NCBI GenBank assembly: GCA_951800675.1
Contig: CATOKC010000062.1
Location: forward strand, 1 to 18,845
Origin: an uncultured Oscillibacter sp.
GTDB taxonomy: Bacteria; Bacillota_A; Clostridia; Oscillospirales; Oscillospiraceae
DNA: 18,845 nucleotides
Direction: 5' to 3'
The notes below the pieces were generated by a model, which saw nothing but the letters and a program-made list of their open reading frames with translations, did not search any database and had not been told where the DNA came from. How positions within the stretch are numbered: the first letter of the stretch is position 1; each line of letters starts with the position of its first letter. Made by a program: the position numbers and the translations under genes. This document shows, piece by piece, positions 1 to 7,408 of this stretch.

Positions 1-1699
1 TCCGCTTTCCGTTAGTCACCAGGCCGCTATGGAGATCGAACTGGTCCGGATCGCACATGACCTCGCAGATGAGGGGACCTTGGGCGCTTACAATTTTTTC
101 AATGGCCCCGTCAATGCCGGCCGTATTCTCCGCCCTGCAGTAGGGTATGCCGAAGGCGGCGGCAATCTTTCCGTAATCCGGGAAATCCACGCCGTTGCCA
201 GGATCTGTACCGATGGTTTTTCCCCGGAAGTGGGCCCGCTGACCGTGACGGACACCGGAATATCCGTTGTTGTTCATAATAACAATTTTTACATCGAATT
301 GGTTCCGTACCAGAGTTTGCAGCTCCTGGAGATTCATCATGAAGGAGCCGTCCCCTGTATAGGAAATTACCGGCCCCTCCGCCAGAGGGGCGGCCCCTAG
401 AGCCCCCGGCAGGGAGTAGCCCATTTCACCCTGCGCAAAGGAGTGGAGCAGACGGTCCGTTTCCTTGACCCTAGTGGATGCGGAGGCTACAATTCCGGTC
501 AGCCCCGCGTCTGAAACATAGACGCTATGCTCGGGCATTTTCATGGACAGCCGTTCCATAAACACCTTTAAATCCACGAGATGTCCACCGTCGCTCCACT
601 GGCTCTGATGGCGGAAAATCTCCCGCCAGTGCCGGCACGTGTCCAACCACGAAGCCGGCGCCTGAGGAAGCTCCATGGCGTTCATCTTCGCCAAAAAGTC
701 CTTCGCGTCTCCGTGAACAAAGCGGTCTATGCGAACGCCCTTTTTCGCGTGCTCTACCTCGTCAATATCCACCACGATGATCTCGGCCGCCCGGGCAAAC
801 CTTTCCCGCTCCGGTCCCGTCGTATCGGTGGAGAGCCGGCACCCCACGCTGATCACCAAATCAGAATTCTGGATGGTAAAATTCGCATAGCGATTCGACC
901 CGCCCATCCAGGCCGCAACGCCCATATTCAAATCGTGCTCATAGGGGAAGAGGTCATAGGAAAACCGGGTGAACACCACGGGCACTCGAGTCTTTTCCGC
1001 AAAGCGCCGCAGCTCCGCCTCCGCGCCGGCGCCGCGTACGCCGTGTCCGGCCAAAATCACCGGACGTTGGGCACGCCCTATGGCCTCCGCCGTAAAGCAC
1101 AAATCCTCCCCGGAGGCTCGGGGCATTTCCTCCGCCTCCGGCACGTATCGCTCCAGCTGCTCCTCATTCACCATGCTGTTTTGTACGTCTAGCGGAACAT
1201 CCACCCAAACAGGCCCCTTCCGACCCGATTTCGCCTGATAAATCGCCTGATCCAGGCAGCAGGCAATGTTCTCCGCCCGCTCCACCGTCACCGCGAATTT
1301 GGTAATGGGCTTCATGATCGTCTCGATGTCCGCCTCCTGCACTCCCACCTGACGCAGGGGAAGGCCGGACTGCTTGATCGTCTGGGTATAGGTCTGCTGT
1401 CCCGAGATGAAGATACAGGGAATGCTGTCCTGCCAAGCGTGGAGCACGCCGGTCATGGTATTGGTTCCGGCACAGCCTGTCGTAACCAGGCAAGCCCCGA
1501 AATGATCGTTGTATAGCGCGTATGTCAGCGCAGCCATAGAAGCTGCCTGCTCATGGTGCATCGCAATGGGCTGAAGTTCGCTTCTTCTCAGCGCGTCCGT
1601 CAAATACACGCACTGTCCTCCTGGAACATAGAACAGATGGCGAACCCCTTCCGCATAAATCCGTTTCATGATGTAGTCCGCTACTCGAATCATCGCCAT
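1..1699 (-). CDS. Acetolactate synthase-like thiamine diphosphate enzyme (3' end beyond the window)
   Basis: This frame stays open for 566 codons from ATG at 1699 to the left edge, so only the last residues are missing (family length is about 550 to 600). The three-domain layout of pyruvate-utilising thiamine diphosphate (TPP) enzymes is visible: an N-terminal pyrimidine-binding domain with the catalytic Glu50 in HHEQAA, a central domain, and a C-terminal diphosphate-binding domain with GDGS at 449-452 closed by NNN at 476-478. The start is supported by AGGAG six bases upstream. Family members condense or decarboxylate 2-keto acids; the acetolactate-synthase-like YerE instead adds a two-carbon acetyl unit from pyruvate to a 4-keto-deoxysugar nucleotide. 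Placement after LuxE/LuxC, transketolase and aldolase genes argues for a carboligase in glycan precursor synthesis and not for valine synthesis: no small regulatory subunit or ilv gene is nearby. Family call is firm; substrate is unknown. Confidence 0.88.
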   Translation of the reverse strand, partial: MAMIRVADYIMKRIYAEGVRHLFYVPGGQCVYLTDALRRSELQPIAMHHEQAASMAALTYALYNDHFGACLVTTGCAGTNTMTGVLHAWQDSIPCIFISGQQTYTQTIKQSGLPLRQVGVQEADIETIMKPITKFAVTVERAENIACCLDQAIYQAKSGRKGPVWVDVPLDVQNSMVNEEQLERYVPEAEEMPRASGEDLCFTAEAIGRAQRPVILAGHGVRGAGAEAELRRFAEKTRVPVVFTRFSYDLFPYEHDLNMGVAAWMGGSNRYANFTIQNSDLVISVGCRLSTDTTGPERERFARAAEIIVVDIDEVEHAKKGVRIDRFVHGDAKDFLAKMNAMELPQAPASWLDTCRHWREIFRHQSQWSDGGHLVDLKVFMERLSMKMPEHSVYVSDAGLTGIVASASTRVKETDRLLHSFAQGEMGYSLPGALGAAPLAEGPVISYTGDGSFMMNLQELQTLVRNQFDVKIVIMNNNGYSGVRHGQRAHFRGKTIGTDPGNGVDFPDYGKIAAAFGIPYCRAENTAGIDGAIEKIVSAQGPLICEVMCDPDQFDLHSGLVTNGKR

Positions 1700-1776
1700 A
1701 ATTCTCTCCTTGCCGCAGTACCGCCTGTTGTTACAAAAACCGTAATATCCTGAGGTCTAGAGGACTGCGCGCCGCT

Positions 1777-2562
1777 TTATCTACCGGCGGACTCTCCAAG
1801 ACGCCGCCGCATCTCGTCCAGCCGGCCCTCGTCCTCTCTGGCCATTCGGCCGTAATATCCGCATTTATTTTGCAGATAGAGCATCTCAAATTCAATCGCG
1901 CTTGTGATTCCATCCCGCAGGCAATCCTCGTCCGCTCCAGCGGCAAAGGCCACCTTCCGGGTTTCAAATTTATCGATATAGCCGTCCATCCCACGCAAAA
2001 ACGGAATCGCGTTTACGGATATGCCGCCGCCCAAACCCACGCGGCAGCCACATGCTTTTACCCGGCGCGCAATATCCAGCGTCCGTTCCAGCATCCGCTC
2101 TCCGTTGAGCTCCGCCCGGTCCAAGCCCATGGAGCCAGCATAATCATCCCGCCCAATCGTAACTGTGTTTAAAAATCCCGCTCCCACGTTCAGTATCTCG
2201 TCCAGATTCTGGTGGGAGGTGACCGTCTCCGCATTGATGATCCATTCGATATCCCCGGCCTGCTCCTGATAAACTCGGTTGGCCGCCTCCGAGAACTTCT
2301 TCATGGCATAAGGGGTTTCCACCATAGGCGCTATGATCCCGCCCGCCCCAAGCATCCTGCACTCGTCCAAATCCCGGACCGCCTCGCAGCCACCGATTTT
2401 GACAATCAGTGTCATATCGGCTCGGAGTACCACCTCGTTGAGCATGACCAGCTCCTGCGTCCGGATTCCCTCCGCCTCAAACTCGGCCTTTACTGCCAAG
2501 GCGCCGCATTCGTTTTTCATTTTTTTCAATAAATCCAGCATCTTGCGCTCAATCGGATTCAT
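1777..2562 (-). CDS. HpcH/HpaI-type aldolase (aldolase/citrate lyase family)
   Basis: The 261-residue protein looks like a TIM-barrel class II aldolase of the HpcH/HpaI and citrate lyase beta group, which cleave or form 3-hydroxy-acid C-C bonds, usually with pyruvate or an acyl-CoA enolate and a divalent metal. Visible landmarks are KAEFEAEG at 25-32, KIGG at 55-58, APMVETP at 78-84 (the family's acidic metal-ligand type of motif), GRDDYAGSMG at 137-146 and a glycine-rich GLGGGIS at 176-182. An upstream in-frame ATG at 2580 would add six residues, but ATG 2562 has GGAGG six bases ahead of it and is preferred. It lies 45 bases after an SDR gene and 77 bases before the acetolactate-synthase-like gene. 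The inferred job is an aldol step on the aldehyde made by the LuxE/LuxC pair. Family assignment is from motif memory; the reaction is not shown. Confidence 0.72.
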   Translation of the reverse strand: MNPIERKMLDLLKKMKNECGALAVKAEFEAEGIRTQELVMLNEVVLRADMTLIVKIGGCEAVRDLDECRMLGAGGIIAPMVETPYAMKKFSEAANRVYQEQAGDIEWIINAETVTSHQNLDEILNVGAGFLNTVTIGRDDYAGSMGLDRAELNGERMLERTLDIARRVKACGCRVGLGGGISVNAIPFLRGMDGYIDKFETRKVAFAAGADEDCLRDGITSAIEFEMLYLQNKCGYYGRMAREDEGRLDEMRRRLGESAGR

Positions 2563-2568
2563 ACTGTT

Positions 2569-2573
2569 CCTCC
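2569..2573 (-). promoter_or_regulatory. Ribosome binding site fixing the aldolase start
   Basis: GGAGG sits six bases before ATG 2562. The alternative in-frame ATG at 2580 lies upstream of this site and has no comparable motif at a proper distance, so the shorter protein is preferred. Confidence 0.7.
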
Positions 2574-2607
2574 AGAACATTTATTTTCCCCAGCGGATTC
2601 TCCTGCG

Positions 2608-3366
2608 TCACAGCAGTCCGCCGTCCACTCGAAGCGTCTGGCCCGTTATGAACCGGGAGAGGTCTGACGCCAAAAACACCGCCGCATCCGCGATTTCCTC
2701 TGGCTTTCCCAGCCGTTTCATCACATTCCGGCTCACAGCTATGGCCTTGACCTCTTCGCTGGTGATACCGCCCATATCCGTGTCCGTCAAACCGGGAGCA
2801 AGGGCGTTCACCCGAATTCCAAAGCTCCCCAGCTCCACCGCCAGCCGCCGGACCGCTCCCACCAACGCCGCTTTTCCAGCGGAGTACTCAATGTTCGAGC
2901 CACCGTCAAAGGCGGCAGACGAGGACAGAAAGATGACACTTCCCCGTCTGCTCCGCATCATGCTTTTGCCGATAAGCTGCGTAAACAGAAGGCTGGAGAA
3001 AACATTTATTTGGAAGGACTCTCGAACCGCGCTCATTGGCGTCATGGCCAGCATCCGCTGCGGGGCCGCTACGCCAATGTTGTTAACCAGAATATCGAGC
3101 CGTCGTTTTGTTTTCAGGATCGCCCTGGCGGCGGCAGTCACCTCGTCCTCGTTGGAAAAATCCGCATATACCAATTGAATTTCTACCTGATACGCCTCTT
3201 CCAGGGTGGAACAGTATTCCGTGAATTCCGGACACTCCTTCCGAATCAGCGCGAAAATAGACGCTCCCTGGGCGGCCATGCGCTCCAGAACCGCCTTGCC
3301 GATGCCCCGGTTACACCCCGTGACCACCGCCGTTTTTCCCTCTAACAACATCTCCTCTTCCCTCAT
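2608..3366 (-). CDS. Short-chain dehydrogenase/reductase, FabG-like (first of two paralogues)
   Basis: This is a classical SDR of 252 residues, an NAD(P)-dependent oxidoreductase acting on a ketone, aldehyde or alcohol. The cofactor motif TGCNRGIG is at 16-23, followed by LVNNIG, a catalytic Ser in a serine run, the YSAGK pair of catalytic Tyr and Lys, and the C-terminal VDGG typical of FabG-like enzymes. Its ATG overlaps the stop of the LuxC-like gene (ATGA at 3363-3366), implying coupled translation. A second in-frame ATG at 3351 is preceded by a purine-rich run and could also be used, which would drop five residues. It resembles the SDR at 7405-8139, sharing the APGL-DTDMGG stretch. Likely role: reduction or oxidation of an intermediate from the LuxE/LuxC and carboligation steps. 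Substrate is unknown. Confidence 0.9.
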   Translation of the reverse strand: MREEEMLLEGKTAVVTGCNRGIGKAVLERMAAQGASIFALIRKECPEFTEYCSTLEEAYQVEIQLVYADFSNEDEVTAAARAILKTKRRLDILVNNIGVAAPQRMLAMTPMSAVRESFQINVFSSLLFTQLIGKSMMRSRRGSVIFLSSSAAFDGGSNIEYSAGKAALVGAVRRLAVELGSFGIRVNALAPGLTDTDMGGITSEEVKAIAVSRNVMKRLGKPEEIADAAVFLASDLSRFITGQTLRVDGGLL

Positions 3367-4544
3367 CCGTCCACATAGCGGCTCATACTCTCAACCATCT
3401 TGAACCCGTCCCAGACGAAGGACAGCTCCATGGTCCCTCCCAGGGGAACCACACGGTCCACACCCCGGACGCCGCTGGAAATCACAAGCTCCCGAATCTG
3501 CTCCCTGTCCACTCCCAGCGTCGCCACCGTCTGGCATCGCTTGGTCAGCGCTGGGACGATTTCACAGAGCGCTTTCGCCTCATACTCAAAAAAACATCCG
3601 CTGCCGCATTTGAAGTCCATTACGTCCGCCGCCAGCCGGTCCACCTCCGCTCGGGTGACAAGGGTGCCTCCCGGCACATACCGGACGCCAGGTCGGCTCA
3701 TGCCTAAGGCGCAGACGGCGGTATATTTATCAACCGCCTGAATGGGCTTCATGGTATATTCCCGCTGGGCCAATTGGTCCAGCGCGTTCCAGAACCGCTC
3801 CCGCGCCTGCCGGATGGAATCCCCTAGCCAGACCACCAACCGGGGTGAGCTGCACGCATTCTGGTCCGTGTAATAGGTATCTGTGTAGAATTTTTTCGCC
3901 ACATCCTCCGAAGAGCACTCCAGATATGCCTCCGCGTTGATAACGGCGATGGAATATCGGTCCGCAAAGGCCATCTCCACCGCCCGGGGCGGAAGGCTCG
4001 CCTGGCGAATCGTCTCGATGGTATGGTCTCCACCCCAGATAACCCGCAGATCACAAATCGCAGAGAGCGCCTGGGTAATGGATGGGCTATGCTCATAACG
4101 CAGGACGCACACATAAGGGCGCATGTCTCCCCACGCATCCGCCAGCAGCCCGTTGATCGCCTCGCAAATCAAATCCACCTGTGGAAAGGGTTTATTGGAC
4201 ACCCGGACCACCGTACAGTTTCCCGCCAGCAGCGAGGAAGTCATGGACACCGCAAAATTCACGGGCACGTTGGACGGCGCAATGTGCACCGCCACACCGC
4301 GTCCCAGTCGATTCCGGTAGTCCCCCTCCCGGGCGGCAGTCTCCAGGGACGCCCTGCGTATCCAATAGGCATAGGCTTTCACGTCCGTTCCGCTCCGCTT
4401 GTCCCGAAGCAGCAGCCGAGAGAGCTGGGACAAAAATCCCACTGCCTTCTCCGAAAATGCTGGAAGCACTGGGGTCTCAGGCATCCGGCACAAGGTCTCC
4501 AGGTCCCCTACCAGGAACCGAAGGTCATTGGAATTCAGCTCCAT
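3363..4544 (-). CDS. LuxC-type acyl-CoA/acyl-protein reductase
   Basis: The 393-residue protein matches the LuxC family, NADPH-dependent reductases that take an acyl group from LuxE onto a cysteine and release it as an aldehyde. It has the aldehyde-dehydrogenase-like fold signature: an APSNVPVN stretch at 89-96, a WGGD cofactor-region motif at 170-173, and the acyl-accepting Cys231 in NACSSP. It is shorter than bioluminescence LuxC (about 480), as expected of glycan-locus homologues. Its start overlaps the end of the LuxE-like gene by 20 bases and its stop overlaps the SDR start. The binding site is weak: AAGGGGG lies about 14 bases upstream, so translation probably depends on ribosomes finishing LuxE. 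No luxA, luxB or luxD is present, so bioluminescence is excluded. The aldehyde probably feeds an aldolase or carboligase in this operon. Confidence 0.88.
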   Translation of the reverse strand: MELNSNDLRFLVGDLETLCRMPETPVLPAFSEKAVGFLSQLSRLLLRDKRSGTDVKAYAYWIRRASLETAAREGDYRNRLGRGVAVHIAPSNVPVNFAVSMTSSLLAGNCTVVRVSNKPFPQVDLICEAINGLLADAWGDMRPYVCVLRYEHSPSITQALSAICDLRVIWGGDHTIETIRQASLPPRAVEMAFADRYSIAVINAEAYLECSSEDVAKKFYTDTYYTDQNACSSPRLVVWLGDSIRQARERFWNALDQLAQREYTMKPIQAVDKYTAVCALGMSRPGVRYVPGGTLVTRAEVDRLAADVMDFKCGSGCFFEYEAKALCEIVPALTKRCQTVATLGVDREQIRELVISSGVRGVDRVVPLGGTMELSFVWDGFKMVESMSRYVDG

Positions 4545-5604
4545 AGGTATCGCTGCACCCCCTTAGCTCCGCGCTCTTCATGCGTCCGAGTATCTGAATA
4601 TATTTGCCCTTCCGACCGCAGGGACAATCGTCCTCCCCCAAAACAACGCCTTCATCCTCTGTCAAAAGGGCGTGACCTGGGTAGGACCTGGGCAGCCCCG
4701 AAACAACCTGAACAATCCCCGGCTTCCCTATGGGGAGGGGGGAGAAATCTCGAATATCCCGGATAATGATATCGGAGTAAATACTGGCATGGAGATGTCC
4801 GCACTCACACTCGGCGTAAATCGCACCGGTCTGCTCCACCATGCCGTAATGATCCAGGAAATGGCGGAAACCGCAGACCTCGTGAAGCCGCTTTTTGAAC
4901 TCCGCCCGGGTGACCGCCTCAGATTCTAGTTTTTTCCATCCGCCGCCAGTCATCAAAAACGCCTGGGAAAAGTCAACCCTCTCTCCCAGCCGCAGCAGCT
5001 CCTGATAAAAATGCCGCCACACCAGAAAGGTAAAGCCAAAAACCACAAACCGCCTTCCTTGATACCTCTTTGCAAATTCCCGAAACTTTTCCACGTTCAG
5101 CGTCATGTCCTCGTTCAACGCAAAGACCATCTCTCGAGCAGCAAATTGGAGACCCATAACCGCCGCCCCCCGGGCCGCGAAGGCTTTCCGGTCCTTTAGC
5201 ACCGACGGAGTGTCCACCACCAGCATGGGGAGCCGTCCCTTCCCCCAAAAGCTGCTCAAAATTCGGAGCATGACCTTTTGCTGGAGCATAGCGGTTTCCT
5301 TGTCCACAAAAATCTTAGAGACCCGCTGGCCCGTGGTGCCGGAGGAGGTCATGGTTTTAAACACCGCGCTCCGATCAACGCTCAAGAGGTCGAATTCTTT
5401 GAACAGCCGCACTGGAAAAAAGGGTATGTCCGCCGGGGTTCTTACCTTTGACTCGTCATAACCCAGCATCTCTAAAAAATTGGCGTATTCCGGGCAGCGG
5501 TCCCTGTGAAAGCGGGTCAGCTCCATCAGCTCCCTGCTAAGCATCCGGCTCTTTTCCTCCGCTTCCAGTGCGTAGGGGTCCCACCGGTGGAATTCTTCGA
5601 TCAT
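4525..5604 (-). CDS. LuxE-type acyl-protein synthetase / acyl-adenylating enzyme
   Basis: LuxE enzymes activate a carboxylic acid with ATP to an acyl-AMP and carry it on their own cysteine before handing it to LuxC. The 359-residue protein shows the adenylate-forming phosphate loop TSSGTTGQ at 86-93, the downstream YGMVEQTG at 253-260, a pair of cysteine motifs (ECECGH at 265-270, CPCG at 327-330) that could bind zinc, and Cys350 in the C-terminal ELRGCS, in the place of the acyl-accepting cysteine of LuxE. The frame stays open upstream to 5700, but ATG 5604 forms an ATGA overlap with the transketolase stop and has AGAGGA four bases before it, so it is the likely start. PaaK-like CoA ligases are the nearest alternative; the adjacent LuxC-like gene favours LuxE. 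Confidence 0.88.
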   Translation of the reverse strand: MIEEFHRWDPYALEAEEKSRMLSRELMELTRFHRDRCPEYANFLEMLGYDESKVRTPADIPFFPVRLFKEFDLLSVDRSAVFKTMTSSGTTGQRVSKIFVDKETAMLQQKVMLRILSSFWGKGRLPMLVVDTPSVLKDRKAFAARGAAVMGLQFAAREMVFALNEDMTLNVEKFREFAKRYQGRRFVVFGFTFLVWRHFYQELLRLGERVDFSQAFLMTGGGWKKLESEAVTRAEFKKRLHEVCGFRHFLDHYGMVEQTGAIYAECECGHLHASIYSDIIIRDIRDFSPLPIGKPGIVQVVSGLPRSYPGHALLTEDEGVVLGEDDCPCGRKGKYIQILGRMKSAELRGCSDTYGAEFQ

Positions 5605-6578
5605 GCTTTCCTCTCCCACTCCCGCGCTATGCGGTCCGCAATTTGGACGTCTGTCAGCCCCGCCTGCTCCCAGACATACCGTTGGGTTCCGGCCTCGCAA
5701 AAGGCATCCTGAAACCCCAAAAACACCTGTCGAGGTGTATTCGGCAGCGTTGCCTTAAATTCCGCCACGGCGCTGCCCAGACCGCCGCTGACCATATGCT
5801 CTTCCACGGTAATCACCAAGCCGTACCGAGAGAAAATCTCCGCAAGTCCTTCCCTGTCAATGGGCTTGAGGGTGTGCATGTTGTAAACGGCACAAGATAT
5901 TCCCCGCCCTTCCAGAATCGCCGCCGCCTTCAAGCTCTCGCTTACCATCAGGCCCGTGGCAATAACGGCAACATCGCTTCCCTCTTTCCGCCGCGTCAGC
6001 CGCCCGGGCTCAAAGGCGTAGTCCTCTTCATAGACGATGGGGCAGCTCAAGCCGCCGCTCAGGCGAATATACACCGGGCCTTCCATGTCTGCCGCCCACT
6101 CCGTCGTCTTAATGGCCTCCAGGCTGTCTGCCGGTGAGAATACCGTTAAATTCGGCAAGGCCCGGATAAAGGCCAAATCCTCTGTAGCCCAATGCGAGAT
6201 ACCGGACTTTGCCGCCGCCGTTCCGGCGCTGGAACCAATCAGCTTCACGTCGCAGCGCATATGGGCTAGATTCTGCCGGACCTGCTCCAGGCTTCGCGCG
6301 GCGATAAAGGAGGCATAGGTGGAGGCGAATACCCGGTATCCATCCATAGCCAGCCCGGCAGCAACGCCAATCATATTCTGTTCCGCAATTCCAAGATTCA
6401 AAAACTGATCCGGGTATTTTTTCGTATATCGCTCCATGCCGGAGAGCAGCGCTAAGTCCGCCGTCAGCAGCTTTACCCGGTCCTGCCGGGCAGCGATCTC
6501 CGGCAGGGCCACGCCGAAAACCGCTCCCCGCTGGCCCATCCTGGCCCACATTTTAATGTTTGCCGCCGTGTACTTCAT
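5601..6578 (-). CDS. Transketolase C-terminal subunit (pyrimidine-binding and C-terminal domains)
   Basis: At 325 residues this is the second half of a split transketolase. It has the pyrimidine-binding domain with catalytic Glu66 in NLGIAEQNM, a central TYASF region, and the C-terminal transketolase domain beginning near the VAVIATG stretch. With the N-terminal subunit it should form one active TPP enzyme moving a two-carbon ketol unit between a ketose and an aldose or aldehyde. Start and stop are both ATGA overlaps (6575-6578 with the N-subunit, 5601-5604 with LuxE), so stoichiometric expression is likely. Split transketolases occur in central metabolism of many bacteria and archaea, but here the partners are LuxE, LuxC and SDR genes, which suggests a dedicated copy making or extending an unusual sugar. 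Confidence 0.92.
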   Translation of the reverse strand: MKYTAANIKMWARMGQRGAVFGVALPEIAARQDRVKLLTADLALLSGMERYTKKYPDQFLNLGIAEQNMIGVAAGLAMDGYRVFASTYASFIAARSLEQVRQNLAHMRCDVKLIGSSAGTAAAKSGISHWATEDLAFIRALPNLTVFSPADSLEAIKTTEWAADMEGPVYIRLSGGLSCPIVYEEDYAFEPGRLTRRKEGSDVAVIATGLMVSESLKAAAILEGRGISCAVYNMHTLKPIDREGLAEIFSRYGLVITVEEHMVSGGLGSAVAEFKATLPNTPRQVFLGFQDAFCEAGTQRYVWEQAGLTDVQIADRIAREWERKA

Positions 6579-7408
6579 AACGCTTCTCCCAACACCTCCT
6601 GTCTGGCCTGTTCATACTCCTCCCGGGACAGGCGGTGGTGATGCCACTCCGGCCGGTTTTCAATGAAGGAAACGCCTTTGCCCTTGACGGTCTCGGCGAT
6701 GATCCCGTGAGGCCGGCCCTTGGCCGTGTCCTGAAATGCCTCCAGCAGTTCCTGAACGCTGTGACCGTCGCACGAGGAAACATGCCAGCCGAAGCTCTCC
6801 AGCTTATTTCTCAGATTCCCCAGCCCCATCACCGCCTCCGTGTCCCCATCATAGGACAGGTGATTGCGGTCCACAATGGCGGTCAGATTGTCCAGGCCGT
6901 AATGGGCGGCAGATTGAAACGCTTCCCACACGCTGCCCTCGTTCAGCTCTCCGTCTCCCAGCAAGATATAAACTTGGGACGGCCGTCCCCGCTCCCGCGC
7001 CGCCAAGGCCATACCAATCCCCACCGACAGCGCCATGCCCAGGCTTCCGCCGGAATACTCCAGACCGATCTCCGGGCGCCGGGGATATCCTGTCAAACGT
7101 CCGCCATCCTTCTGAAACTCCAAAATTTCCTCGTGGGGTAGAAAGCCCGCCTCCGCCAGGGCTGGAATATGGGCCAGGACACAGTGGTTCTTACTGGGGA
7201 TGAAGCGGTCCCGGTTCTCATCCAGGGGATGCTTCACATCAAAGCGCAGAACCTCCCCATAGAGTACAGCTAAAATCTCTATGCAGGACAGGCTTCCGCC
7301 CACGTGGGAGCCGCCGCTCCCTGACGCCAACGCCATATCCAGGGCGTCCAGCCGCATTCGCTTCGCCATTTCCGTCAGCCGGAGGACCGTTTCTGAAAGT
7401 TCCCTCAT
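6575..7408 (-). CDS. Transketolase N-terminal subunit (diphosphate-binding domain)
   Basis: The 277-residue protein is the TPP diphosphate-binding half of a split transketolase. GDGELNEG at 151-158 and Asn182 close the metal and diphosphate motif; GGSHVGG at 32-38 and an aldose-phosphate-type loop with His residues (SKNHCVLAH at 72-80) match transketolase. Its ATG overlaps the stop of the upstream SDR (7405-7408) and its own stop overlaps the C-subunit start. The two together equal the length of a one-chain transketolase (about 600 to 660). The preferred acceptor cannot be read from the sequence; the neighbouring aldehyde-generating LuxE/LuxC pair makes a non-standard aldehyde acceptor possible. 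Confidence 0.92.
   Translation of the reverse strand: MRELSETVLRLTEMAKRMRLDALDMALASGSGGSHVGGSLSCIEILAVLYGEVLRFDVKHPLDENRDRFIPSKNHCVLAHIPALAEAGFLPHEEILEFQKDGGRLTGYPRRPEIGLEYSGGSLGMALSVGIGMALAARERGRPSQVYILLGDGELNEGSVWEAFQSAAHYGLDNLTAIVDRNHLSYDGDTEAVMGLGNLRNKLESFGWHVSSCDGHSVQELLEAFQDTAKGRPHGIIAETVKGKGVSFIENRPEWHHHRLSREEYEQARQEVLGEAL

Noticed and set aside
1..1699. Branched-chain amino acid synthesis (ilvB)
   Set aside because: No ilvN, ilvC, ilvD or leu gene is near and the gene ends a glycan-type operon.
581..3178. Long plus-strand open frames such as 581-1192 (203 codons) and 2333-3178 (281 codons)
   Set aside because: They lie antisense to clearly recognisable enzymes, have no family resemblance and no good binding sites; high GC content with biased third positions opens such antisense frames.
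3363..5604. Bioluminescence (lux) operon
   Set aside because: luxA, luxB and luxD are absent and the neighbours are transketolase, aldolase and sugar genes; only the LuxC and LuxE families are shared.
5605..5700. A 32-residue N-terminal extension of the LuxE-like protein
   Set aside because: It would overlap the transketolase C-terminus by almost 100 bases, and ATG 5604 has both an ATGA overlap and a binding site.
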